This document shows positions 28,382-37,617 of a stretch of DNA of 64,000 nt, one piece after another. The notes under the pieces were generated by a model, which worked only from the letters and a program-made list of their open reading frames with translations, did no database searches and was not told where the DNA came from. How positions within the stretch are numbered: the stretch's first letter is position 1; each line of letters opens with the position of its first letter. The translations under genes and the position numbers were made by a program. Origin of the DNA: Pluralibacter gergoviae ATCC 33028 = NBRC 105706 (GTDB lineage: Bacteria > Pseudomonadota > Gammaproteobacteria > Enterobacterales > Enterobacteriaceae); assembly GCF_001598855.1 (NCBI RefSeq), contig NZ_BCZS01000004.1:216757-280756 (forward strand), written 5' to 3'.

Positions 28382-28615
28382 ATGAGAAAACCCGATTATT
28401 ATGCATATGTTGCCCAGGAAAGTCAGCCGGATACTCAGGGCGAGAAAAATACGTACTGGACAAAAGTCGGCGTTGCCTTTGCTCACCACGGTAAAGCCGG
28501 TCTGAATATTGTCCTGACGCCCGGTTTTGCCGTCTCCGGCAAACTAGTCCTGCTGGAACCCCGCGAGGAAAACAGTCCGCAGCAGAGTACGGCTCCTGTC
28601 GAAACCGCGCAGTAA
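28382..28615 (+). CDS. Small conserved protein at the head of the virB operon
   Basis: 77-aa soluble protein (KPDYYAYVAQESQPDTQGEK, then YWTKVGVAFAHHGKAGLNIV and LTPGFAVSGKLVL). The sequence suggests a small beta-rich fold with a disordered, Gln/Pro-rich tail. I do not know its function. It precedes virB1 on the same strand, as a small gene does in related conjugative elements, so a link to conjugation is inferred from position only. Confidence 0.7.
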   Translation: MRKPDYYAYVAQESQPDTQGEKNTYWTKVGVAFAHHGKAGLNIVLTPGFAVSGKLVLLEPREENSPQQSTAPVETAQ

Positions 28616-28686
28616 TCCCTTTGATTCTGACTCCACAGCATGCAGCGTCTGCAGACCCTGCATGCTGTCTGCTTTCTGAGGCCATC

Positions 28687-29349
28687 ATGCTTTCCACCAC
28701 TGCCTTTCTGGCGGCGGCCATGCAGTGCGCCGCCAGCATTCATCCGTCCACGGCACTCGACGTGGCGCGGGTGGAATCCGGTTTTAACCCGTATGCCATT
28801 GCCGAGATTGTCCCGAACTCCGGAGAATCTTCCGGCGATAAAAACGTTAATTCTCACCAGCCAGCCAGTCGGGGAGAGGCAGAGCATATTCTCCGCAGCC
28901 TGATGGCTCAGGGCCGCCGTTACTCTGTTGGACTGATGCAAATCACCAGCACCAATTTCCGCCATTACAGCGTCACGGCCAGCGACCTACTTAACCCTTG
29001 CATCAATCTGTCGGTATTTGAGCGCATTCTCGCCGACTGTTACCGGCGCGGCGGCACCCTGAAACGAGCACTCAGTTGTTACTACTCCGGCAACTTTGAA
29101 ACCGGACAGCGACCGGAATCCGCCTTTAACCAGATCAGCTACGTACAGCGCATTGGCTATGTCGTCCCGTCCACGCGGGAAGACCGGCACCGTGCCCCTG
29201 ACCGGAGTGTACAGCCCTCTGTCCGTTATCCCGCCGTTGTGCTGCGCGGCGAGCCTGCCGGTGCCACTGCGCCGATCCTGACTTCTCTGCATTATCCCGG
29301 TGCCGTCATTCGCGGCGCTATCCCTGTTATCCCTGATGAGGATAAATGA
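28687..29349 (+). CDS. virB1: VirB1 lytic transglycosylase
   Basis: Peptidoglycan-cleaving enzyme (220 aa) that opens the wall for type IV secretion assembly. SLT/lysozyme-like fold with catalytic Glu30 in VARVESGFNPYAI, then YSVGLMQITSTNFRHY and the CYYSGNF region. The C-terminus is a longer, less ordered tail. I chose the ATG at 28687; the frame is open 66 bases further upstream from a TTG, but that adds no family-like sequence. Its stop overlaps the virB2 ATG (ATGA). Confidence 0.9.
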   Translation: MLSTTAFLAAAMQCAASIHPSTALDVARVESGFNPYAIAEIVPNSGESSGDKNVNSHQPASRGEAEHILRSLMAQGRRYSVGLMQITSTNFRHYSVTASDLLNPCINLSVFERILADCYRRGGTLKRALSCYYSGNFETGQRPESAFNQISYVQRIGYVVPSTREDRHRAPDRSVQPSVRYPAVVLRGEPAGATAPILTSLHYPGAVIRGAIPVIPDEDK

Positions 29350-29624
29350 TCATGCGTAAACGCCGTTACTCCGTTGTTGCTTCCGTGCTGCTGCCTGCCC
29401 CGCTGCTGGCGGCGGACAGCGGATTTAACAAGGCCAATGAGACACTGAGCAATACTTCGACCGGCCTGCTGGGACTGGCCGCCGTCACCATCACGCTGGC
29501 GACCATGTGGGTGGGCTACAAGGTGCTTTTCGACGGCAAGAGCCTGCACGACATGCGTAACGTCATCATCGGCGCGATCCTGATTGTCGGCGCGTCCGGC
29601 TTCGGTGCCTACTGGGTGTCATAA
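29346..29624 (+). CDS. virB2: VirB2 major pilin
   Basis: 92-aa pilin precursor with a signal peptide (about 1-20, LLPAPLLAAD) and two hydrophobic segments (about 38-58 and 70-90) joined by a short basic loop (FDGKSLHDMR), the VirB2/TrbC layout. Forms the conjugative pilus. Second ATG two codons in is an alternative start. Confidence 0.88.
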   Translation: MIMRKRRYSVVASVLLPAPLLAADSGFNKANETLSNTSTGLLGLAAVTITLATMWVGYKVLFDGKSLHDMRNVIIGAILIVGASGFGAYWVS

Positions 29625-29635
29625 GCGAGGTAACG

Positions 29636-32383
29636 ATGGCTACGCTGAATAAAGCACTCACGCGGCCTGCCGCCATTATGGGTATTCCTCTTGTGCCGTT
29701 CGTTCTCGTCAGCGGGGCCATCGTCCTGCTGGCGGTCTATGTCAGCTATTACCTGGCACTGTTGCTGATCCCGGCCTGGGCGGAAATGAAAAATAAAGCC
29801 CGGAAGGATATTCATTATTTCAGTCTGCTCTGGCTGGCATTTAAAACCCGTGGGCGACTTTTCACCAGTAAGCATTTTGGCGCGAATGCCCTTCTGGCAA
29901 ACCAGTACGATAATGTTGATGTGTCGGAGTTTATTCAGAAAATGAAATTAAACGAGCGTATTACGCTGGATAAATATATTCCGTATTCCTCCCATATTCA
30001 CCCTTACGTCATCAGAAACCGTCACCGTGATTTGGTTGCCACCTGGGAACTGGGCGGTACAGTCTTTGAATGTGAAGACGAACATCACCTGACCCTGATG
30101 GCCACGCATCTGAACAATATTATCCGCTCGTATGAAGGTCTGCCGGTAACATTTTATATTCACCGGCTCCGTGAAAAATACCATGATGCTTTTGAAGCCT
30201 GTTCGGGCATACCCTTTTCTGATGACGTGACCCGGCGGTATTACCAGCCGGTAAAAGAAAAACCGTTCTGGCGGCACCGGCTGTTTTTCACCGTCTGCTA
30301 CGCGCCGTTATCTGCGATTGAGAAAAAAACCATGAAAGCGCAGTCGCACGGTAAACGCCAGCCAGCTCTGGATGACGCGCTCAAAATCATGCAGGAATAC
30401 CGTGAAGCACTGGAATCTTCATTATCCCGCTATATGGCAACGCCGCTGGGGATATATGAAGAAAACGGGCGGGTATATTCCTCGCAACTGGCGTTCTTCC
30501 ATCGTCTGCTTACCGGTCGCTGGCAGAAAGTGACCGTAACGCGCTCGCCGTTTTATGAAACGCTCAGTACGCCAGACGTGTTTTTCACCACCGACACCGG
30601 TGAATGCCAGACGGTCAGCGGTTCCCGCTTCTTCCGCAGCCTGGAGATTAAGGATTATTCCCCGGAAACCCATACCGGTATGCTGGATGCGCTGCTGTAC
30701 GCTGAAAGCGAGTATGTTCTGACGCAGTCCTTTACCTGCATGGCACGGGATGAGGCGCAGCATCATATCCGGCTGGCGGAAAAACGGCTGAACTCCACGG
30801 ACGACGACGCGATTTCCCAGCGCGAAGAGCTGATTGTCCTGCGCGACCTGCTGCAGTCCGGGCATGTGTCGTGCGGTAAATTCCACTTTTCCCTGCTGAT
30901 CTCCTCAGAAAGTCCCGGACAGGTGGTGAAGGACACTAACGTTCTGGCCCAGCCCTTCGCCGATCTGGGTATTATGACGACGCTCTCCACCCTGTCACTG
31001 CCCGCCGCATATCTGGCGCAACTGCCGGGCGTCTATACGCTGCGTCCCCGACTGGTGGCCGTCAGCAGCCAGAATTTTGCCGATATGGCCTGCCTGCATA
31101 ACTTCCATCCCCACAAACGCAGCGGTAATCCGTGGGGGGAAGCCATCGCCATCCTCACATCTCCCGGCGGTGGCGGGTATTACCTGAACCTGCACGACAG
31201 CCAGGCCGGGCGGGATGACACCGGTGAGAAAACGCCGGGGAATACGGCGATTATCGGAAAAACCGGCTCCGGTAAAACCCTGCTGATGACTGTCATGCAG
31301 CAGCTGATGCAGAAGTACCGTAACCCGGCAACGTTTGCGCCTTCTGCCACCATCAAACGGCTGACCACGGTGTATTTCGATAAGGACCGGGCGGCGGAGA
31401 TGGCGATCCGCCAGGCGGGTGGACGATACTTCCGCATCCGTACCGGCGAGCCCACCGGCTTCAACCCGTTTGCGCTGGAGCCAACCCGCCGGAACATCAG
31501 TTTCATCAAACGGCTGGTGCGCATGCTGTGCCGCCGCAACGGTAAGCCGCTCGATCCGCGCGATGAGGAGCGGATCAGTGTCGCCGTTGACACCATCATG
31601 CTGGACTATCCGCCGGAGTACCGCCGGTTAGGGATCACCCGGCTGCTGGAAGTGCTGCCGGAGCCGCCGACTACAGATGCCCGCACCAACGGGCTGCGTA
31701 TTCGCCTGAAACAGTGGGCGCAGGGGGGCGAGTTCGGCTGGGTGTTTGATAACGAGGCCGATACATTCACCATCAGCGATGTCGATAACTTTGGTATCGA
31801 CGGCACCGAATTTCTGGATGATGACGATATTCGCGGCCCCATCACATTTTACCTGCTGTATCGCGTGACCAGCCTGCTGGACGGTCGCCGCCTGGTGATG
31901 TTTATGGATGAGTTCTGGCGCTGGCTGGCCGATGTCGAATTTTCCCGCTTCTCCCTCAATATGCTGAAAGTCATCCGCAAGCTGAACGGTATCTTCGTCC
32001 CGGCAACACAGTCACCGGATGAAATCGTCAGACACCCCATCGCCCCGGCGATTATTGAGCAGTGCGGCACCCAGATTTTCCTCGCCAACCCGAAGGCCAG
32101 CCATACGGATTACGTGGAGAAAATGAAAGTGCCGGACAGCGTTTATGAGACGGTCAGGAATCTGGATCCAGGCGAGCATTATATGGTCATCCTGAAAACA
32201 CCGCTTCGGGCCGGGGAAACGCGCCCGTTTGTGGCAATGGCGAAAATGGATCTGTCCGGACTGGGTAAACTCACCCGGCTTCTCAGCGGCAGTGAGGACA
32301 ACCTGAAAATATTCGATGCCATTTATCAGGACGGTATGCGACCTGATGAATGGAAAGAAACCTTCCTTGAGCGGGCAATCTGA
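29636..32383 (+). CDS. virB4: VirB3-VirB4 fusion, T4SS ATPase
   Basis: 915-aa inner-membrane ATPase powering pilus assembly and substrate transfer. The first ~90 residues are a VirB3 domain with membrane segments (GIPLVPFVLVSGAIVLLAVY), fused to a full VirB4. The ATPase part has Walker A GKTGSGKTLL (about 540-548) and Walker B LVMFMDEFWRWL (about 753-764), followed by ATQSPDEIV. VirB3-VirB4 fusions are known in several T4SS lineages. Starts 11 bases after virB2 with a GCGAGG ribosome binding site. Confidence 0.94.
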   Translation: MATLNKALTRPAAIMGIPLVPFVLVSGAIVLLAVYVSYYLALLLIPAWAEMKNKARKDIHYFSLLWLAFKTRGRLFTSKHFGANALLANQYDNVDVSEFIQKMKLNERITLDKYIPYSSHIHPYVIRNRHRDLVATWELGGTVFECEDEHHLTLMATHLNNIIRSYEGLPVTFYIHRLREKYHDAFEACSGIPFSDDVTRRYYQPVKEKPFWRHRLFFTVCYAPLSAIEKKTMKAQSHGKRQPALDDALKIMQEYREALESSLSRYMATPLGIYEENGRVYSSQLAFFHRLLTGRWQKVTVTRSPFYETLSTPDVFFTTDTGECQTVSGSRFFRSLEIKDYSPETHTGMLDALLYAESEYVLTQSFTCMARDEAQHHIRLAEKRLNSTDDDAISQREELIVLRDLLQSGHVSCGKFHFSLLISSESPGQVVKDTNVLAQPFADLGIMTTLSTLSLPAAYLAQLPGVYTLRPRLVAVSSQNFADMACLHNFHPHKRSGNPWGEAIAILTSPGGGGYYLNLHDSQAGRDDTGEKTPGNTAIIGKTGSGKTLLMTVMQQLMQKYRNPATFAPSATIKRLTTVYFDKDRAAEMAIRQAGGRYFRIRTGEPTGFNPFALEPTRRNISFIKRLVRMLCRRNGKPLDPRDEERISVAVDTIMLDYPPEYRRLGITRLLEVLPEPPTTDARTNGLRIRLKQWAQGGEFGWVFDNEADTFTISDVDNFGIDGTEFLDDDDIRGPITFYLLYRVTSLLDGRRLVMFMDEFWRWLADVEFSRFSLNMLKVIRKLNGIFVPATQSPDEIVRHPIAPAIIEQCGTQIFLANPKASHTDYVEKMKVPDSVYETVRNLDPGEHYMVILKTPLRAGETRPFVAMAKMDLSGLGKLTRLLSGSEDNLKIFDAIYQDGMRPDEWKETFLERAI

Positions 32384-32405
32384 TATTCATACGGAGGTCA
32401 TTGAT

Positions 32406-33134
32406 ATGCGGACCCGATATACCTTTCTGGCATTATCGTTATTTTTCTCGACGCAGGCGTTCAGCGGCGGAATACCGGTTTTCGATGCCGTGCAGAATAC
32501 CGAATCCATTAACCAGTGGATGCAGAAACTACAGCAATGGGAGGATACGGCTACCCATTATAAAAGTGAACTTGATGCATATAAGAAGCAACTGGCTACC
32601 GCAACCGGCGTGCGGGATATTCAGGGTTTTCTCAGTGATGCCCGAAGTCTGAAAACCGATATTGATAATCTCCGTAAGAGCGGTATTTCACTGGATGATC
32701 TGCTGACCACGCAAAACAGTTCATATTCTTCTGAACTGCAAAACCTTTACAATAAATACAAATCGTTCAGCGTATGCAGCGAGGAACAGGAAGGAATAAA
32801 ATCTCAGGGCCTGGCCGACAGTTGTAAACAGATGATCCTCAATCAGGCAATGGCGATTGAGAATACCACTGACGTTGAAAACAGGATCAACAGCACACTC
32901 AGCGACATATCAGACTTATCTGACCGTATATCGAATGCGCAGGACTCGAAAGAGTCTCAGGATCTGGCTAACGCCATCGCGGCGAAAAGCGTACAGTTAA
33001 ATGCGCTGACGAATCAGTGGGAGATGTCTGTCAGACAGGCTGAACAGCGAACGACATTGCTGGAACAGCAAAGACAGAAAGCCTTTGAACAGCAGCAGCT
33101 AACGGCACCTGTTGCTGACCTTAATAATTTATAA
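32406..33134 (+). CDS. virB5: VirB5 minor pilin
   Basis: 242-aa secreted protein with a signal peptide (about 1-20, ending TQAFSGG) and the VirB5/TraC N-terminal pattern GIPVFDAVQNTESINQWMQK. The rest is mostly helical and rich in Gln and Ser. VirB5 sits at the pilus tip and helps recipient contact. The ATG at 32406 follows GGAGGT; the frame is open upstream into virB4 but that part has no signal peptide. Confidence 0.88.
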   Translation: MRTRYTFLALSLFFSTQAFSGGIPVFDAVQNTESINQWMQKLQQWEDTATHYKSELDAYKKQLATATGVRDIQGFLSDARSLKTDIDNLRKSGISLDDLLTTQNSSYSSELQNLYNKYKSFSVCSEEQEGIKSQGLADSCKQMILNQAMAIENTTDVENRINSTLSDISDLSDRISNAQDSKESQDLANAIAAKSVQLNALTNQWEMSVRQAEQRTTLLEQQRQKAFEQQQLTAPVADLNNL

Positions 33135-33145
33135 GGAGGTTATCC

Positions 33146-33421
33146 GTGCTCAGATCCTTAATCACCTTATGCACACTCTCAGGCGTGATATTACTGTCCG
33201 GCTGCAAGGAAACCAAATCCGAAGCCTGGTATAAGCAGCATCCTGACGAAACATATGCGGTTTATACGCAATGCCTGAAGGATGGCGAGGCAAGCGATAA
33301 CTGCGAATTTGCCCACCGGGCAGCACTTATGTTTGCACAGGAAGGCCAGCCCGGGGTTAAGGAGAAATTCGGGGCGATATTTCAGCAGGAAGCTGAAAAA
33401 CGAAATGCAGTGACACAGTAA
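33146..33421 (+). CDS. EexN-like entry-exclusion lipoprotein
   Basis: 91-aa lipoprotein. The signal peptide ends in a lipobox L-S-G-C (Cys20), followed by KETKSEAWYKQHPDET and a second pair of cysteines (QCLKDGEASDNCEFA). Small lipoproteins of this type between virB5 and virB6 (Eex/EexN family) block transfer into cells that already carry the element. The start is a GTG with a perfect AAGGAGG seven bases upstream. Confidence 0.8.
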   Translation: MLRSLITLCTLSGVILLSGCKETKSEAWYKQHPDETYAVYTQCLKDGEASDNCEFAHRAALMFAQEGQPGVKEKFGAIFQQEAEKRNAVTQ

Positions 33422-33491
33422 TTTCTCCTCCAGCAAAACAGGGAATTCTCCCTGTTTTTATTTCCTTTCTTTATATATCAGGTGAGGCATC

Positions 33492-34523
33492 ATGTCCGGT
33501 GGTATTTTTGTTGGTATGGACAAAAACATCATGGATGGACTGAATGCCGTACTGGAAGGTCAGTCTTCCACTTACGGCACGATGATCAGCGTCATCATCG
33601 TCAGCTCTTTTACCTTATTTATACTGTACCGCGGTTACCAGACACTGGCTGGCAAACTCCGGACCCCGGTTGAAGATGTCGTCTGGGATGTGGGGCGAAT
33701 GCTGCTGATCACCACCTTTGCGTTAAACCGGGATGGCTGGCTGGATTTGGCGGTAGCGGCTATCCAGGGACTCAAAGACGGTATCAGCGGCGATGATAAC
33801 GTCTGGGCGCTGCTCGATACCGTCTGGGAAAAGGCACAGGCGCTGGGGCAAAAGTTATTTAATATGGACACCTCAACTTACGTCAAACTGAATGGCGGCC
33901 TTGCCGAAGTCCTGGTATGGGGCGGCTCTGTTGTCCTGCTGATGGCAGCCACCTTTGTGAACCTGCTCGCCGAAATCACCATCCTGTTAATGACGACCAC
34001 CGCGCCGCTCTTTATTTTCTGCCTGTTGTACGGTTTTCTTAAACCGATGTTTGATAACTGGCTGAAAACAATTTTCGCGGCAATATTAACGATCATGTTT
34101 TCTGCCTTATCCATCCGTATTGCCATTAATTACCTGAATAAGATACTGGATGCTGCAACAAAAACATCCGCTGAAACCAATATGGTAACACTGGCGGCGC
34201 AGTGCCTGCTGGCCGGGATAGCGGCAGGTGTGGTGGTCTGGTTCTCCGCGAAGCTCGCCAGCGCACTCAGCGGGGCCGCCGTACAGGCGGTGCTGCAGGG
34301 TGCAGCCATGAGTGGCCTGAGCGGACTGGCGAATAAATCCGCCGACCTCACCGGGCCGGGTGTAAAGGGAGGTGCCCGCCTGGCTGCGAAAGGCGGCATG
34401 GCCGTCGCCGCGGCGACAGGCAGGCTCACCGGCGCAGGCGTGGGTAAAACCGTGAGCGCCTGGCAGAAACGCGCCGCCGCCATCGAAAGTATGAAACGCC
34501 TGAACCGGCAGCGTTACCGTTAA
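33492..34523 (+). CDS. virB6: VirB6 inner-membrane channel protein
   Basis: 343-aa polytopic protein (TrbL/VirB6 family) with an N-terminal periplasmic part and 5-6 membrane segments (about 33-52, 70-80, 140-185, 195-220, 235-255), and a basic Gly/Ala-rich cytoplasmic tail. Forms part of the inner-membrane path for DNA. An ATG with AGGTGAGG-type leader precedes it. Confidence 0.9.
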   Translation: MSGGIFVGMDKNIMDGLNAVLEGQSSTYGTMISVIIVSSFTLFILYRGYQTLAGKLRTPVEDVVWDVGRMLLITTFALNRDGWLDLAVAAIQGLKDGISGDDNVWALLDTVWEKAQALGQKLFNMDTSTYVKLNGGLAEVLVWGGSVVLLMAATFVNLLAEITILLMTTTAPLFIFCLLYGFLKPMFDNWLKTIFAAILTIMFSALSIRIAINYLNKILDAATKTSAETNMVTLAAQCLLAGIAAGVVVWFSAKLASALSGAAVQAVLQGAAMSGLSGLANKSADLTGPGVKGGARLAAKGGMAVAAATGRLTGAGVGKTVSAWQKRAAAIESMKRLNRQRYR

Positions 34524-34612
34524 TCCTCCCGGCTGTTAATTTCCTTTCCCCGTCACGCCGTGCCCAGCGCCACCGGTGCGGCATTCCTGCATCCATACGA
34601 TAAGAGGCTTCC

Positions 34613-34753
34613 ATGAAATTCAGCATCTTTCTTCTGATGCTGTGCGCGCTCACGGGCTGCGCACGGCATCAGGGCGACCTCCCGCCGGTATCCGGCGAAC
34701 CCGAGCCGGTGAATTCCCCCGCCATCATTCAGGAGCTGACTCACCATGTCTGA
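34613..34753 (+). CDS. virB7: VirB7-like lipoprotein
   Basis: 46-aa lipoprotein. The signal peptide MKFSIFLLMLCALTGC ends in lipobox L-T-G-C (Cys16), followed by a short Pro-rich mature part (DLPPVSGEPEPVNS). VirB7 anchors the outer-membrane core complex with VirB9 and VirB10. It lies in the expected place between virB6 and virB8, and its end overlaps the virB8 start by eight bases. Confidence 0.82.
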   Translation: MKFSIFLLMLCALTGCARHQGDLPPVSGEPEPVNSPAIIQELTHHV

Positions 34754-35429
34754 TATTCAGAACATTGTTAATGTTTCCCGCTCTTTTGAATCCATCCTGC
34801 TGGAAAAGGAAGAGCGTTCCCGAAGAACCGCCTGGCGGGTGGCCGCTGCCGGACTGATTCTGGCTGCAATGGCGATTGCGGCCATTATTATTCTGCTGCC
34901 GCTGAAAACTACCGACACTGAATTATGGTCAGTGGATAAACAGACCGGGCGCTATGAATATATGACCCGTGTGAAGGAGCGGGATATCTCGTCTGAAAAA
35001 GCACTGGCGCACTCTCTGGCAGCACACTATGTCAGACTTCGCGAGGGGTATAATTATTTCTCCCTCCAGCGTGATTATGACGACGTACAGTTATTTAACA
35101 GCGACAGCGTGAACCGGGACTATCTGGACGGGTTTAACGGTGACCAGGCACCGGACGTTATTTTTAATAAGGCGGAATATGTTGTCTATATCGACATTAT
35201 TTCCAATGTTCATACGCCTGCCACCGGGCCGGATAATCTGGCAACCCTGCGTATCAAGCGCACTATCCGCCGTATTGCTGATAATTCTGTGAAAACGGAT
35301 GTGTGGAATATCCGTCTCACATACCGCTACGTCCCGCACCGGCAACTGACCGACAGCCAGCGCGAAGTGAACCCGCTGGGCTTTATCGTCACCAGCTACC
35401 AGCGCGACAAAGAGCTGAGGGGGGAATGA
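34746..35429 (+). CDS. virB8: VirB8 assembly factor
   Basis: 227-aa bitopic inner-membrane protein. A cytoplasmic N-terminus (1-35) and one membrane segment (about 36-58) are followed by the NTF2-like periplasmic domain with YDDVQLFNSDSVNRDYLDGF and NIRLTYRYVPHRQLTDSQRE. VirB8 links the inner-membrane complex to the core. The stop overlaps the virB9 ATG (ATGA). Confidence 0.92.
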   Translation: MSDIQNIVNVSRSFESILLEKEERSRRTAWRVAAAGLILAAMAIAAIIILLPLKTTDTELWSVDKQTGRYEYMTRVKERDISSEKALAHSLAAHYVRLREGYNYFSLQRDYDDVQLFNSDSVNRDYLDGFNGDQAPDVIFNKAEYVVYIDIISNVHTPATGPDNLATLRIKRTIRRIADNSVKTDVWNIRLTYRYVPHRQLTDSQREVNPLGFIVTSYQRDKELRGE

Positions 35430-36316
35430 TGCTGAAATACATTCTGCTCCTCACGGGTTTACTGGCGTCATGCGTGGCATGGAGCGCGGCGACACCGCGC
35501 GGCAGCGCGTATGACAGCCGGATGCAGAACGTCACGTACAACAGCCAGAACGCCACGGTCGCCAGTACCCGACCCGGCTACGTCACCATGCTGGTGTTTG
35601 ATGATGATGAAACCGTTATCGATGCGCAGGCGGGTTTCCCCAGAGGCTGGACCGTGACGAAAAGCGATAACCGGGTGGGCGTCAGCCCGAACCCGATTAC
35701 CCAGCCGGTCACGGACGCCAGCGGCAACAACGTCAGTCAGGTGTTTCTGCCGACGGCAAAAGACTGGAAAACCAACCTGTTCGTGGTGACATCGAAGCGC
35801 GATTACAGCCTGGAGCTGAACGTGCTGGATAAAGACTCGCCCGCCCAGGCCTTTGTTATCCGCTACCACTATCCCGATGAGCAGCGGAAAAAGTCAGCGG
35901 CCACCAGCGCCACCCTCCAGCAACGACAGCAGGAAACACTGGACCGGCAGCGGATAGCGGCGGCATTCGGGCAGACAACCACGCCGCGCAACTGGCGCTA
36001 TACAAAACGGGTGGCCGCCGGTTCCGCCGCCATCGCCCCGGACTTTACCTGGGATGACGGTCGTTTTGCGTATATCGGTTTTTCTCCTGCGAAAACCCTG
36101 CCTTCCGTTTTCCGGGTGGTTAACGGCCAGAAGCAGGCGGTCACGCCCGGAACGGTTAAACGGGGCAACTACACCGTGATGGTGGTTCCGGCATCGCCGC
36201 AACTGGTTCTGCGTTACGGCAGCTCGGTGGTGGGGATCGAAAACGACGGATTCGGGCGTATCCCGCTGACCAACAGTGACACCGTTTCGCCGTCCGTTAC
36301 GCTGGAGGAAAAATGA
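35426..36316 (+). CDS. virB9: VirB9 outer-membrane core component
   Basis: 296-aa periplasmic protein with a signal peptide (about 1-21, CVAWSAATPRG). N-terminal SRMQNVTYNSQNATVAST and RPGYVTMLVFDDDETV, then the linker and a C-terminal domain (NWRYTKRV, APDFTWDDGRFAYIGF, IPLTNSD) that binds VirB7 and VirB10. The ATG at 35426 follows GAGGGGGG. The frame is open upstream inside virB8 but without a signal peptide. Overlaps virB10 by four bases. Confidence 0.92.
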   Translation: MMLKYILLLTGLLASCVAWSAATPRGSAYDSRMQNVTYNSQNATVASTRPGYVTMLVFDDDETVIDAQAGFPRGWTVTKSDNRVGVSPNPITQPVTDASGNNVSQVFLPTAKDWKTNLFVVTSKRDYSLELNVLDKDSPAQAFVIRYHYPDEQRKKSAATSATLQQRQQETLDRQRIAAAFGQTTTPRNWRYTKRVAAGSAAIAPDFTWDDGRFAYIGFSPAKTLPSVFRVVNGQKQAVTPGTVKRGNYTVMVVPASPQLVLRYGSSVVGIENDGFGRIPLTNSDTVSPSVTLEEK

Positions 36317-37617
36317 CCGACAAATCTTTCCCGGACGAACCGGAAAAAACCACCGCAGAATGGGAAGCAGAAGCCCGCGAACGCGCCCGCGCGGCAATGG
36401 CATATCAGGAACCGGAGCAGAAAACGCCGCCCGGTCAGCCGGAAGTGACCCGCTTTCGTAAAGCTTCTGGTCGCCGCACGCTGATCGTCAGCCTGCTGAG
36501 TCTGGTACTGGTCATCGCGCTGGCATCCGGTGGCGATCGTCTTCTCAGCGCCCTGAAAAGGGGTGCTGAGAAAGAATCTGACACCGCGCCGCCCTCCTCC
36601 GGGGCAGTGCTGCAGGAGCGTAAGAATCTGGGCATGGACAGTAACCCGTTTGGCCTGTTCGGGCCAGGGAGGCAGGAAAGCGCAGGCCCTGCCAGTCAGA
36701 GCGCCCCGGCCACTCCAGCTCTGCCGCCCGGGCAGCCCGCCCTGAACAAGGCGGCAGCACTGGCAGACGGGCTGAACAGCGGCAGTACAGGGTCAGGGGA
36801 CAATACACGCACGTCCCGAAGAGGAGTGCGCAGCAACACGGAAACGTCGGGCAGACCGTCAGCCTCCACGGCGTACACATCCTGTCAGTCTGTACTGGTC
36901 AGTGGCGAAGATGGACGCCTGCGCTGCCCGGATACGACAGCACCGGCAGGCAGCAATAACAACGACGATCCGGGCGTTGCCCGCGTCACCGGTGTCAGGC
37001 GGCTGGGCCTCGATCCCGATCTCTATATCCCGGTGGATCGTTATATTCCGTGTTCGATGATGCGGCGCTTCGTATCCGATGTTGGCGGTCATATCTCCTG
37101 CCTGATCAGTGAGAATGTCTGGAGCGCCAGTAACCATGTGAAGCTGATCCCGGCAGGAACGGTCGCCCGTGGCGTCTACCGCACCGGCGCACTGCAACAC
37201 GGGCGCAGCCGGATGTTTGTGCTGTGGACGGAGCTGCGCACACCGGAGCCCGGCAGCCTGCAAATCCCTTTCACTGATACGCAGGCCACTGGCCCGCTCG
37301 GTGAAGCAGGGATCGCAGGCTGGATCGACAGCCATTTCTGGGAGCGTTTCGGCAACGCCCTGATGCTCAGTACCGTGCAGGACGTGGCGGCAGCGGCATC
37401 AGATGCTGCGCCGGGTAAAGACCGCAATACCGACTATACCGAAAACACCCGCGCCGCCACGGCGGAAATGGCGAAAACGACGCTGGAAAACAGCATCAGT
37501 ATCCCGCCCACGATGTACCTGAACCAGGGCGATGTGATCGGCATCATGACCGGCACGGATATTGATTTTTCCTCTGTTTATCAACTACAGCTAAAAAAGA
37601 AATGGTATGAGCGCTGA
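36313..37617 (+). CDS. virB10: VirB10 core component
   Basis: 434-aa protein (TrbI/VirB10 family). A cytoplasmic N-terminus, one membrane segment (about 57-75: TLIVSLLSLVLVIALASGG), a long Pro/Ser-rich periplasmic linker (about 80-190), and the C-terminal barrel-forming domain (YIPCSMMRRFVSDVGGHISC, LIPAGTVARGVYRTG, LNQGDVIGIMTGTDIDFSSVY). Spans both membranes and senses energy from the T4SS ATPases. Overlaps virB11 by 11 bases. Confidence 0.94.
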   Translation: MTDKSFPDEPEKTTAEWEAEARERARAAMAYQEPEQKTPPGQPEVTRFRKASGRRTLIVSLLSLVLVIALASGGDRLLSALKRGAEKESDTAPPSSGAVLQERKNLGMDSNPFGLFGPGRQESAGPASQSAPATPALPPGQPALNKAAALADGLNSGSTGSGDNTRTSRRGVRSNTETSGRPSASTAYTSCQSVLVSGEDGRLRCPDTTAPAGSNNNDDPGVARVTGVRRLGLDPDLYIPVDRYIPCSMMRRFVSDVGGHISCLISENVWSASNHVKLIPAGTVARGVYRTGALQHGRSRMFVLWTELRTPEPGSLQIPFTDTQATGPLGEAGIAGWIDSHFWERFGNALMLSTVQDVAAAASDAAPGKDRNTDYTENTRAATAEMAKTTLENSISIPPTMYLNQGDVIGIMTGTDIDFSSVYQLQLKKKWYER